Shown here: in pieces, positions 11,654-23,044 of the stretch | How positions within the stretch are numbered: position 1 is the first letter of the stretch | How the letters are laid out: every line of letters begins with the position of its first letter | Assembly (NCBI GenBank): GCA_902702965.1 | Contig: CACRXP010001151.1 | Span: 65,088 to 129,087 of the forward strand | Origin: Spirometra erinaceieuropaei | Taxonomy: Eukaryota > Platyhelminthes > Cestoda > Diphyllobothriidea > Diphyllobothriidae | Length of the DNA: 64,000 nucleotides | Reading direction: 5' to 3' | Notes under the pieces: generated by a model | Told to the model about the DNA's origin: nothing | The model's database searches: none | The model's input: the letters and a program-made list of their open reading frames with translations, nothing else | Program-made: the position numbers and the translations under genes

Positions 11654-12256
11654 AAAACAGCCCCAGGATTCCAGAACTAGAAGTGGTCGGAAATTTCCTG
11701 CATCGTGACATTACAACGTTGAACTATTTGCTGAGTTCCGAGAGAGAGAGAGCCCGTCCCCATTCTCTTTAACTCTGACTTTCGGTGATATTTCAAGTAT
11801 TCATCACTGTCGTATGCTGCTTCTATCTGCCGTAGAACAGTATAATTTTGATAACATAAAAATCCCGGCATACTTCCAAGTTGAACACGTAAGATGATTC
11901 CCTTTATGGTCAACCACCATTAGGCACTTGTCAGTTCTATGTCTAAGAAGGAAGTTCCCATCGTGTCGATCAACCGTATTTGCATTGCTTTCTTCCATCG
12001 TAAAGATATCGAATGGGGTACTTGGATGATCAAGGTCATACATTTCGCAGATATCAAGATGAACATTAACGGACGAATGGAAACTGGATATGTGTCTCAC
12101 GGTTGCACAACTGACAGTTTGTCTCTGGCAACGGAGGCCGAAAAGAATGTCGGCGACGTCAAGTTACCAATGGCCTATATTTCACAGGGCCTACTAAGAA
12201 AGGCGCTCAGTTTGAACCTTATAAATTTGGAGGGGAAAATGCCAGTTGCCCATTAA
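11654..12256 (+). pseudogene. L3: family pseudogene, (GA)n frameshift and lost splice acceptor
   Basis: Exon 2 is 11654-11888 (235 nt rather than 233). A GA-dinucleotide run at about 11739-11752 is one unit longer than the frame allows and brings in TAA within 20 bases. Exon 3 is 11999-12256 (258 nt) and is open, but the acceptor AG at 11997-11998 reads AT. The donor GTAAGA and the 110-bp intron length are kept. The C-terminal Cys has become His (PVAH). No family-type exon 1 was found; a hydrophobic ATG stretch at 11096-11157 ends in TGA just before a GTAAGT and is probably coincidence. Two independent lesions make this a pseudogene. Confidence 0.75.
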
Positions 12257-12274
12257 ACAACGACAATGCGAAAG

Positions 12275-13270
12275 GGGAAATTTATAAAACTACAACGTTT
12301 TTTACTACATATATTCTGGTGGTGATTTTTATTTGTGTGGGATCATAGGTAAATTTCATTAAGCAAAATTGCGTCTGACGAATTCTATAGATGATGCAAT
12401 AATCAGCAGGCATTAATTTAACTAAAAGCCTTAATATAAATAGAAACATCTGACCAATTTCTTTCAGCTTCATCTTAAATATCAGGTTCAGGCCTGCTAT
12501 CTAACAATTATTTTGGGCTGCATGGAATCTTAGTGAGCACCATTCTGGAATTTCATATAGCAAGTCGATTGAGAAATTCCATCTTTCGGAAGCTGTCTTG
12601 ACCGCCGTTGCCAAGAACGCACACTGTTTGCTCAAATCCAAAATAGAAACATTGACTGTGGCTGGGAAGTGAGCTAGTTTATAGTGATCGATGGTTTACA
12701 CCTCATTTTTCGTACTTTTTTATCCTCCCCCACCTGGTTTCGATGGCTGAAGAGAGTTCAGCAGACCAGACGTAGGGAAGGGCACAGGTAGCTAAAACCA
12801 TGACAATATGCACCAAGGCATACTACCACAAGCACCTACTGACGACACACATTAATATGAGTTTTATCGCCAGCAAAATAATGGGCAGGATTTTATCCCG
12901 TCTGGCGTGACATTAACCTCCAAATTAGGTTTTCGGCATAGCCAACATGTTGGTGTGTTCTGTGCAAATACTCCTTAACACCTTTTAGTACTGTCATTGA
13001 ACGCGTTGGTCCGTCTCAGGCAGATTTACATCAGGCAGAAGGCGCAATCAATCAAATATTTTATGACACTCAGTACCTTAGTACTAGCTTATGATCGGGG
13101 CATAAATTCATTTTTACTCCTTGACCAATACAGCCTGAAGAGGGAGTTCATATCCATTCTTCACAAATACGGACTTTCGTTAAAGCTTCATCTACAGTAG
13201 TCGCAATCATGGCATTGCGTCCCTGAGGGAGCGGAGATTGGGTGGTAATGGACACGTTGAAATACCCGCC
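12275..13270. repeat. 3' flanking block of L3, second copy of 10070-11060
   Basis: Tandem partner of 10070-11060, with scattered substitutions and short indels. Together they mark a tandem duplication of about 2.2 kb spanning L2 and L3. Confidence 0.75.
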
Positions 13271-13369
13271 GGATCTTCACTTATTAATGTGCTATAAGTA
13301 CACCTAAGATAGCAGGCTCACTTCACTGTTTGAGTACATCGTACAGATACTTATTTGTGCACATCTGAT

Positions 13370-14130
13370 GGGCATAAAATAATATGTCATTGTTTACATT
13401 ATTTACTAAGATTGGGCCGCCACTGTCTACATGACCCACACAATGAAACGACTTGTTCGTCCTCCACATCAGACCACTGCACACTCAGCTTACGGTGAAG
13501 ACATTTGATGGAAAGTCGCTGACCGATCTGACACTGAGCGCGCGGAAGTACAGCATACCAGTTAAACGATGCAGTCATAGACAAATAGCCTCTGATGTTT
13601 CCTAAATTGATTTTTGTAAGAAAATGATGATTTTGTCAAATGAACATTGTTCGCTCTATTTGCTGTGTGTAGAACGATTAGTAGAACTTGGGGGATGCGT
13701 AGTTTAACAGTCATAGGCAGAGCGTATTAATTAACGCATAGGTTTTACATTGGTTACTCATTGGTTCCTTCAAAAAATCTATACAGTGACCGTTGCAGAA
13801 TATCAGGTTTAGGCCTGCTATTAAACAACGATTCGGACTGCATGGAGTCTTAGTGTGCACCAAACTGGGATTTCATATAGCAAGCCAATTGAGAAATTCC
13901 ATCTTTCGGAATATATTTTATGGCACTCAGTATTTTAGCACTAATTTATGATCGAGACAAAAATTCATTCTAAATCCTTGCCCAATATAGACCGAAGAGG
14001 GAGTTCATATCCATTTTCACAATTGTGGATTTTTTCAAAGCTTAATTTACGATGGTCGCAAGCATTTCGTTGTGTCCCTCATGGAGCGGAGACGGGGTGA
14101 TAATGGACAAGTCGAAATACTCGCTAATCT
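13370..14130. repeat. Rearranged flanks of L4: upstream fragment joined to 3' block
   Basis: 13370-13790 matches the upstream block of L2, including the conserved element at 13701-13718 (AGTTTAACAGTCATAGGC). At about 13797 the match switches abruptly to the 3' block (ATATCAGGTTTAGGCCTGC), and inside that block it skips from about 10395 to 10840 equivalents. Exon 1 of L4 would have been at the first junction and is missing. This looks like unequal exchange between tandem copies. Confidence 0.6.
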
Positions 14131-14837
14131 TACGTGGTGTAAATAAGATTGACAAATGAAATTTGAGTCCAACCATAAATGCCGCCGACCACGTAGGCCA
14201 GAATTAAACAGACGGGTCATTACATGGTACGCTCAGTCGACAGATTCTTCCGAAAACTTTAAGACAGCTGCGGAGACTTAGTTATATGAGCCACTCTAAA
14301 AGTAGCCGTTTGCTGTAAGATACAAGTCTGTGAAATCTTAAATTGGGTTGATCGAGGTTCTTTAATTTCAAAAAACCTTAATCAACGGTTATGGAGACAT
14401 GAGATTTTAGTTGACCGTACCATTGACATACGTGAAAACAACACTGAAGCTGCCGCGTTTGGCTGAATGAAATGAAAGCAAATGAAAGCTTTGTGCCACA
14501 TGACATGCAACGAACCCTGTCTAGCAAATGGACATGAGTGGATGAGAACAAGCAATTCATCAAATGCTATTGTCCGTTTGTTTGATGCTCTACTCTGCAT
14601 TATAGACGAACTGCAAAATATAAAGGCAGCCGCTGGAAGTAGAGGTAAGTAATATCCATCGTATAACTAACCAAGATACACCAAAATGTATGTTATACGC
14701 AATGATGTAAATAAACGTGATGCTGGAGGACGAAATCTGAAAGCAAATACTTGTAGCATTTTTAGCACCTCTTAAAACATGCAAATCGAAGTAAACGTGG
14801 AATTGCCTTCCCTTATCATTTAACGCCACCTTCTTCA

Positions 14838-15385
14838 AACTCGTCCTAGAATCCCAGAACTAGACGAGATCAAAATTTTCTTTACTGCAACTCCGCAGAT
14901 TTAAATAATCTACTAAGTTCAAGTGCAGATCACGCATTCTCCTCATTCTCACTCAATATGGCTTTATGTAATCTTGCACTCATAGACCACTGCCGTGTGT
15001 TGCGCCTGTCTATTAGACATTCATTGCATACTTCATTGTGGAACACTGATCTACCTTACGGTTAACCAGCGTGAAGTTCTTCGTCATTTAGTGTTTGATT
15101 TAGAAATTTAGCATTTCCTACACCTAGAAAACGTATATTGAAAAGAATATTAAGATGATGAAGGTTATACACTTTACTGATATCAAGGTGAGCATTACAG
15201 GAAGAATGCAAACTGGAATTGCATCAAACAGCTGCAAAATTGACGCTATCTCTCTGACAAAGGTGGTCGGGAAAAAAATTGGGAACGACAATTTGCCCAT
15301 GGTCTATCTTCCAACAGACGTACTAAGGGCAAGGCGCAAGTTAAATTTTAAATATTTCGTGAGGAATGTGTTAATAGCTTACTAA
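14838..15385 (+). pseudogene. L4: family pseudogene with an intact exon 3
   Basis: Exon 2 relic spans about 14838-15051: IPELD is legible, but stops follow, the acceptor AG aligns to CA, and the GTAAGA donor is deleted. Exon 3 at 15128-15385 is fully open, is exactly 258 nt, has a usable CTAG acceptor, and keeps VIHFTDIKVSITGRMQTG and SCKIDAISLTK. Its last residue is Tyr rather than Cys. Exon 1 is absent because of the flank rearrangement upstream. Exon 3 conservation alone could reflect recent death of the gene. Confidence 0.65.
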
Positions 15386-16334
15386 ATATGGGCAATTCAG
15401 AATGGGGCATCTATAGAACTAAAACGATCCACATTAATAACAACCTGTCGCTAATATCCTCGTATTGGTATGCATCGTCCGCCTGTAGACGAAGACGAAC
15501 ACTAATTTTAAGAATGGCCATCACCGTATTCTCCTCGTGAAACGAGAATTTGTAAACGTATTTTCGTGATGCATTTATATGGCGCAAAGCACGTAAAAAC
15601 ATATGTATCATCCGTAGAAATTCCTTCGGCAACGGAGCAAAGTAACCGTTTTTAAGCACCAATAATGCACACATATAGACTACACGTTATAAAAATGTAC
15701 ATCAAGGTGAGATCTCTTTTAGCAGGCTATTAAGGAAGTTTGAGTACTGGAGGGTGTTCCACAAATGTTCGCTTTCCTAAACCCAGCAGCCCAAACGTCG
15801 TAACCGATTATATCCAACGTAACCTCTACAGCAGGTTATAGGCAGTCACGGAGACTTTCACGCAAGTTAGTGTATAGTGGTAGTAAACTTGTGACTCATG
15901 TTCCACACCCCTCCTCCTCATGCCCATGAGTTTGCTGTCAATGCACAGTCAGGAAACCCGGAGGTAAGAGAGACAGCAATTGACTGACACAACGGGACCC
16001 GCACCTTGGCGTTCAAGTTCACCTCCTGGTCTTCAACATGTGTTATTGCTTGACTGTGACTTACAAATGTTATCCACTTATTTGTTTCCATTCCACGGCG
16101 ATATATTTGGGTTTAAGAAACGTTTGCCTTGCTTCCAAGACAAAAATGCTATGCACAATATATGACTTTGGTAATATATCAGATAAAACAATGCTATAGA
16201 ATTGAAAAGAATAACTGGTCAGTAATCCATAGAACTCGAGCTAGAATTTATTCGATGAAATAATGCACCTGCAAAACAAACATAAGTAATACAACGAGGA
16301 CATGAAGGACCTTCCGAAGTTCACTGTAAGTGCG
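15386..16334. other. No supported gene
   Basis: Begins with a short remnant similar to family 3' flank. The rest holds no recognisable feature. Confidence 0.4.
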
Positions 16335-16929
16335 TCAACAGACGATTGGTAGCTTCCTTTCCAAATGCGCAATATTCCATTCGAGATTACTTTCTAATAG
16401 CCACGCGGGAATATTTCTGTAGGACAGGCTGATGACCTTTATGGATTTTCCGGGCATCATTGTGAAGAAAAGATTATCAATGCTGCAGTTGGAATTTATA
16501 GAAACTGCCCGTATTCGCCCCGAAATGCCGCCTTGCATATCAGCAATATGTACTGACCTTGTCGATTGAAGATTGGATTTGTCGGCCGTCCAATACATCC
16601 AAAAACAGCCGACTACATGAATTATAAGCATATTTTAAGATGTTAAAGTGTTTATTTGAACAATAAATACTCGGCGCAGATAAGCCGCCAACTTACGGAT
16701 ATTGTTTTGACAAGGACTGGCAAAGTGAGCCCACTGCAAGCATACCATTCTTGTTCCATAAAGTGGTACATACGACAATTCTTCCGTTCTGTGAATTCTC
16801 CAAAAGCAATGGTTTGGAAGAGTCCGTCCGCAAACCTTACATTTAAGGAGAGTGACTTGTTTAGGGCGGCCAGACTGCGGGTTAAAAACGTTTCTACCAT
16901 ATCGTCCGTTGGTTGGCTTTCATCGATTT
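16335..16929 (-). CDS. L5: divergent member of the three-exon family (exons 2 and 3)
   Basis: Exon 2 is 16929..16697, again exactly 233 nt, with a strong acceptor (TTTTTTCAG) in phase 1 and donor GTAAGT in phase 0. Its protein is far from the others but keeps the frame: FLTRSLAALNKSL, then FGEFTERKNC and a second Cys in WYAC. Exon 3 (16592..16335 by homology, 258 nt) keeps ISGRI, NCSIDNLFF and the terminal PIVC. No AG stands at the homologous acceptor; the nearest (GTAG ending at 16613) would add 20 nt and shift frame. Either exon 3 splices unusually or the copy is newly broken. No exon 1 was found. Four family cysteines are conserved. Confidence 0.45.
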
Positions 16930-19765
16930 CTGAAAAAAGACGCTGAATCACAGGCAATTATATTTCGTTGAATTTTAACCTCCACTCTTTTAATGTGAAC
17001 GGGAATGCTGCATTGCTTGCGTTTAAATCAGTCGAAGTGGTTGCCAGATTTTTAATTTAAAGCACCATAACTCAGGAGTATTTGCTGGTACAGAAAAATT
17101 GTAAAACATTTCGAGTACGGCTTTGGTTCTAAACAAAAACAGCTACATTACAAAGATAACGAAGTCTGATGACATGGCTATCTGCAATTACTAAGAAAAA
17201 ATCGATAGAAAGCATTAAGGCCACCAACTGCTGTCAAAAACTTATGAGTTAAAATGCTCAGTTGGACAATTAAATTATGAAGAATAAAATAGACACCTTT
17301 CACGCAAACCGGAGCCTTCGTGTAGCGCAATTCTCGAGTTGTCTAAATGCACTTGTCAATGTTAGTACTTTTGGCGAACGGAAAAGCAAATAACTCAACC
17401 GGTGTGGCGCTTGGAGGCAGCCTACACACGATGAAAGAAATCTAGTCTATGCAAATACTTAGGCCATGGAAATGTTCTTACGGTTTTCTAATTAATGCAG
17501 GCGTTTGCAAATTTGAGGTTCTATTTACGGGAATGCACATATACAGGCTGTCTACCTGCATATCGAGACAAATGCCCGTAATTCAGGCTCAATTTAACGC
17601 AGTCGGGAAGCCAATACGGAATAATTTGGGATTAGTTAGCACACAAACCTTATTTTGTGCCATGCCTACAAAAAGATATCTACGGAATGTTTGTAAAACT
17701 CTATCAGTTTTAGCCAGCAAGCCCATACACAACAAAGTTTTAGCGGCTTGGCAAACTTTATGACACTTTGATAAATTTTACAGGACAGTCAAAACAAGGT
17801 GTAAATTTTTTTAATTTAATTTAATTTTAACTTTAATTTAATTTTTAATTTAAATGATGGGATTGCAAAAGTATTCAAAAAACAGCACACCGTTGCAATG
17901 TTAACAAATCGCAGTGACCGAGATCAAAAAAATTACCCAGATTTCTTAAATTTATTCGTAATTTGGAAGGGTTATTTAGTTTGCGGCATAAGAGGCATAC
18001 GGTCTCTATTATACTAAAGTATTGCAAATGATCGTAGTCTGGCTTGCATGCAAACGAACGCGGAAAATGCATGTAACTCTTATGTTCATGAACAGATATC
18101 TCGCACATTGCAGACAGATAAAAGAAACGGCATATGGAATTAGATATTCTAGCCATATGTTGCACGATACCCAATATGGTAAAACACGTTATGTCATCTT
18201 CATCAATATATACATATTTCCTTACTGTCGATCACAATGACATGATAGTGGTCTCAGGTTCTAATTGTGAAACCAACGCCTACCAAGATACTTCCATACG
18301 AACTACGCAAATAAGTTTTATTAAAACGTGAGTGGAGTACCGTAGGAGCAACGTTCATCAGTTATTAAATCATGCACTCAGTGCCCGAAGTATGCAGCGT
18401 TTATCTAATAAGGAAGTCAGAAAACGGGCTTTAAATATAAATTACAGAAAATAGCAGGATTAGAATAAGCATATCACACCTGTCTGCGACCTGCATGCAG
18501 AGGCGCTGCTTATGCAGCACATTAAAAATAACTGTCCTGCGGTCATCACGGTCTTCTAAAAAAAATTCGTACAATATTGCCCGATTAGCACCGGTCTTTA
18601 TGATTTGTGCATGCATGATTATGCTCTTTACCAATCGGATAGGTGATTACAGGAGTGGTCCGTTTGCAGCACCAATAGCGTCATAGTCAAACTCTGGTAA
18701 ATCAAATCCGATATCTGGCAGTAGTACTAACATGTCCTGTGGCATAATTCAATAAGAATGCGTAAATTTGACATTAACGTTTTCCTTAAAAATAAGCAAT
18801 TTCCCGACGAATGTGCTTCAGACTTTGTACTACGCATTTAAATGAACGCGCGATTTATCTTGTTTACCGCAACGGGTGTGCTGGTAGTCACTTGCTGGAG
18901 ACATTGAAACGGCTCTTTTTCGTTAACGGGAAACTGGACATTTAGTATGCTTGTTTCGTCAAATTAAATTAAAGAATTTCATATGCCAAACTAAAGAATT
19001 TATGTAATGCACGGCTAAAGAGTGTTTCAAATAGCATTTGGAATTATGGAAGTTCTTGTTTAACCTCTTTTGACTGAAAAATACGCGATGAAACTTTAGT
19101 GACAAGGATCGTGCTCCCACTTGATTTCGCGTTCTTGCTCTTACTCATTTACATAGTCAAACAGCAGCATAATAGCAATCGAATAGTCATGCTACCACGG
19201 TCATATCGTGAATAATAGCTTCTGTTTTCATCAGTACTGGCTGTTACAAGAAAGACAATAACCTGCCCTTCTACATCCTTGTCAGCATTGTCCAAAAGCA
19301 TTTCTTTAGTTTAGTTAGTGACGTGATGAGAAATCAACTTAATGCTCACCTTCTCCAGCAGTAAAAGAAGTTTGATGGGCTTAATCATGGGCTGTCTGCC
19401 GGAAAGCTTTTGCTCACGTAGCTCATAGCTCTCGTGGTTGTCAGCTCTTGCGATAATATTTCAGTCGTTAATCAGAAACGTGTGATCAGGTCTCGTCGAT
19501 ATCACACCGGAGCGTATATTCTAAATTGATGAAAACCGACCTGCATATTGGTATTTAAATGTTGGCATTGCAAGACTTCCATACGTGACGGAAAGTCAGT
19601 TATCTTAACGGACGGCAAGTTTCAAACCTCTGCCTTCCCCGAGTTTTTCCATAATGCTTCAAAAACTTGTCATATTATGGGTTAATACTGGGATTCTTTA
19701 GGACCATAAATGTGTACTCATACGACATCGCATCACAACAGCGCGAAAATCGACCAACAAACAAT
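16930..19765. other. No supported gene
   Basis: Nothing recognised except a low-complexity AT tract (TTTAATTTAA-type) at about 17808-17856. ORFs of 60-104 codons here have no supporting motif or repeat partner. Confidence 0.45.
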
Positions 19766-19769
19766 CATC

Positions 19770-19965
19770 ACACCAAGTGCAACGATCCCTCGTGAAGAGG
19801 TGTGGAGCCGCGTTGGCATGGCCACTACATTCTGTAAATACTGCCGCCCCTGTGCATGAACCACCCGTGTCCCCGTTTGTCTCTGATGATGTGTTCGAGC
19901 AGGAATCCGAAGCCTCAGGCGAATAAAACTCTTGTCCCAGCTGTCGTGTCTACATCTTCACGACG
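19770..19965 (+). mobile_element. Isolated PLE 3' end (pLTR-type fragment)
   Basis: Aligns with the 3' end of the PLE at 38065-38275 and 39560-39766: CACACCAAGTGCAACGATCC, a degenerate TATA-like patch, CTCTGATGATG, GGAATCCGAAG and the end ...CAGCTGTCGTGTC. No coding part is attached, so it is a 5'-truncated or solo copy. It carries a degraded version of the hammerhead-like motif. Confidence 0.7.
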
Positions 19966-20950
19966 GCTTCCAGGGCTCCACACTTTGCTCCTATAAGCTG
20001 CATTTAGTAGTCATCAATAAATGCCGTCCCAATCAACTTGCATTAGTGTCCAACTTACAGTTTTTTGGAATAACACACCTAAAATGGTCATGTAAGAAAT
20101 AAAGTAGATTATAATTTAAAACATCTCGCTTGTCTGCGGGCAGCATGCGACGACCCCCTCTTTGCGACATTTCAAAAACAGCCGTTTTGCTATCATTAAG
20201 CTCTCATAAAAATGCCCTTGCAGTAATATTCCATTAACGGCGGTCGTTGGAATATGTATGTACACCCAAACTCTTTTAGCCAATCGGATACTGTACCACT
20301 GATGACTTTACTCAAAACGGTGTAAAATACAAAACGGCAAATTCCAGCGGTACGTCTACCCCAAAAAGTTTAAATGACTGTTTTTCGTGCAACCGTGATT
20401 TAAACTTTAGTCTCTAAATTTGAGAAAACGATGGCCTTTCAGTGTAGATCACAATAAGTGTGCACATAAAATCAAATTTACGATAGTATTTGCTTGAAAT
20501 CTAAACTGTCCCCGACTTTTAAGTTGTTCTGCGTCGTCAACCGTGATTATTTTATTATGCAATAATTTTGCGTTCTGGATATAAATAAGATTAAGACATG
20601 CAAACGTTATACCCAAAGCACGGTATAAGTATTCCGTGCGTTACAACTTAACAGCCTTTTAGTTTCTTTTCGAATTCTCCTGAGTCATGAACAGAGGTTC
20701 CTACATTCGTTATATTTGAATGAATTTGCTATAACAGTCACTGTATAACCTTGTTGACGCGTGTTTTGAATGAACAAACTATCATTCGTAGGTGAATGCC
20801 ACTTTCGCACCTTTGTGGAAGTCAATATACATAAGCAAGCGTTGAATTATCATATTTCAATTACTTGACACAATTCTTGGAATATGTTTTGTAGTTACCG
20901 AAATCCGACGGTCCAACAGCGATGACAGCACTTTACGGTCACTGCCTGCT
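19966..20950. other. No supported gene
   Basis: No recognisable feature. Confidence 0.4.
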
Positions 20951-21165
20951 GCGATAAAAAACCCTTCGGTTGCCGGTAAAGAAAACATCCAAACGAAACA
21001 AGGTAGACCTAGTAGAGCGCGTAATTTCACTTTGGCTGATTACGTTACCAAATTCAAACACGAATCAGACGTTTGTGGAATACGCAGTTTTTTTATTTGG
21101 ATACTTGAATAAGCTTAGGCTTAAACATTTACTACAGCATCGGAGCTCAGACTTCCAAGTCATGT
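20940..21165 (+). mobile_element. Possible PLE reverse transcriptase relic
   Basis: The reading PVKKTSKRNKVDLVERV followed about 25 residues later by FLFGYLNKLRLKHLL resembles the post-palm segment of PLE RTs (compare FVPLYVKRNLVRCL in the 4391-5650 element). No GIY-YIG or catalytic motif is attached, so this is a weak call. Confidence 0.3.
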
Positions 21166-21667
21166 CTTTAAAAAATATGGGAAATAAGTTGACCACCATA
21201 GAACCTCTGGAGACAGCCGACCGGCCAACACTCCAGCATATTTGTTGGCGAACCCGTGCTTTGATGTATGCAATTATTTTGAAAAGCAGACAATACTCGA
21301 GACCTAGGCAATTAAATAGACTGACAATAGAGGCGATCGCTACGACCGGTAGTTTATCCGTCCGACGTTTCCAGCACTCACACATACACATCTTCAATGT
21401 GTAGAGAATTGTAGGAGGATTGGTAAATTCAGTTCGCCCCTACCGAAAATTACCTCCAGCTTCGTCATTAATTTCCTCAAGCAGCGTATTTCCTGCGACG
21501 GGCAGGTCAATAAGTCTGCTACTTGAATACTCGATCGAGTGTGACGCTTCCGGCTCCTCATTGGGTAGGTGTTTTTAACTCAGGATAGTATTGCGTGCGG
21601 GCAGGACGCCGGCTTATGGGAAATTCAGATATAAGCGATGGTTTTGGAAATGCCCTGCATTAGAGCT

Positions 21668-22240
21668 TAGTGATTTTAATGTACGAGGTGCATGCGCTCC
21701 GCGTATAAAATCATATATTATTCTTTGCCCTTAAGCAGATATCATAGAGAGTCCATAAAACTTTGTGATGAATGCGGACTATGCTGTGTATTTCATGAGG
21801 AGCATTGGTAAAGGACGGGTACGATGGTACGTGAATTGACATTGCGTTGTGTTAAAAAACCTCACAGAAATTCCTATTTTAAACCTAATTATACTTTTTG
21901 ATCAAGTACAAAATATAAAAATGACGCGATTCTCCACCAGCTGACTGAAAGACAGCATATTTTGTTCAGTTTTTCTATAAGATAAAATTTAATTTGCATG
22001 GCCGTCGAAAACCAATAGAGAAAATGCATGTTAATTTGGTGGTCATTTTTTCCGACGACGGTTTCTACAGAAGTTCGAAAAGCGTTTCCTTCAATAGATA
22101 AACTCCTACCAAGTCCGAATTATTACAGGATAATCCAGGAAGATAATCAGTATTACAACAGCGCCTAACTAATCATTTCTAAACGAAAACACATTTTACA
22201 ATTTCAGTCATTATTTCATGAGATCGGCCACTTATTGCAA
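21668..22240. repeat. Inverted-repeat family: centre plus right arm
   Basis: Matches 52670-53242 along its length: GTGCATGCGCTCCGCG, the ATGCGGACTAT block, AAACCTAATTATACTTTTT, and the ending CATGAGATCGGCCAC. The left arm is missing. Confidence 0.6.
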
Positions 22241-22244
22241 CTAA

Positions 22245-23040
22245 CAGGGTCTTGCAGAATAGATTATGGGATATTTGTAGACCATTAGATCCTTGAGCAC
22301 CACCTGGCTAAGAAAAATAGACATGCACAAGCACTGTTAGCGCCTTGTCTGTAGATGATTTCTGCAAAACAGGTTTGAAAAAATCTGTTCAACTGCACGA
22401 GTATCCACGAAATCTTGAAGTATAACCACCGATCAAACTCCACTAACTCGTTTATTTTCACTAGCGTATGTAACACACAATAACCCCGCTTTCGTTCCAC
22501 TCCGCCATGCACGCAATCGACATATCTCACATTAGCAGGCATCGGGCATTTCAGCGCATTCTCTATGTGAGCCCTATTGGCACTCCAACGCAAATAAGGC
22601 TGGAGGGCTGTGAACCTTTGTGCACGACCTTAGTGTGTGTTGCATTTGGGAGCAAGACGTTTCTGTCACGTCCGATCTTCGCATCAATTGTCCGACTGGC
22701 TCGAACAATGTTCTGGTGTTGAGGCGAAGAGCGAGATAGCGAGATTGAATCTGCATTGTCTTCTCCTGTATGTGGCGTTTTTGGCAGCCCAGTCAGGGGT
22801 TTGTTGGTTCTGGTTAAAATTCCGGTTAATTGTTTGTTGTAGACTAGGGGCTTAGATGGTACGCCCGGTGCGGGTACGGTCATTCCAGCCACCTGTTTCT
22901 ACTTCCACTTCCGGTTTCCTTTACCATGCCTTGCAGTCGGGCTCAGGTGGGGAAGAGGAAGGGACTCTTCATAGGTTCTACGCTAGCCTACTCTTATTAT
23001 AAATTTATCCAAGTTGAAAAACAGGCATCCCAAGAAATAT
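22245..23040. other. Unassigned, slightly GC-richer stretch with overlapping ORFs
   Basis: Antisense ORFs of about 100 codons cover 22285-22892 and overlap each other in different frames. None shows a domain that I recognise, and the higher GC may simply lengthen ORFs. A GGTGGGGAAGAGGAAGGG block near 22948 loosely recurs near 24698. Confidence 0.25.
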
Positions 23041-23044
23041 AATT

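Noticed and set aside
22285..22892. Overlapping antisense ORFs of about 100 codons
   Set aside because: They overlap in different frames without recognisable motifs or copies. Locally higher GC explains their length.
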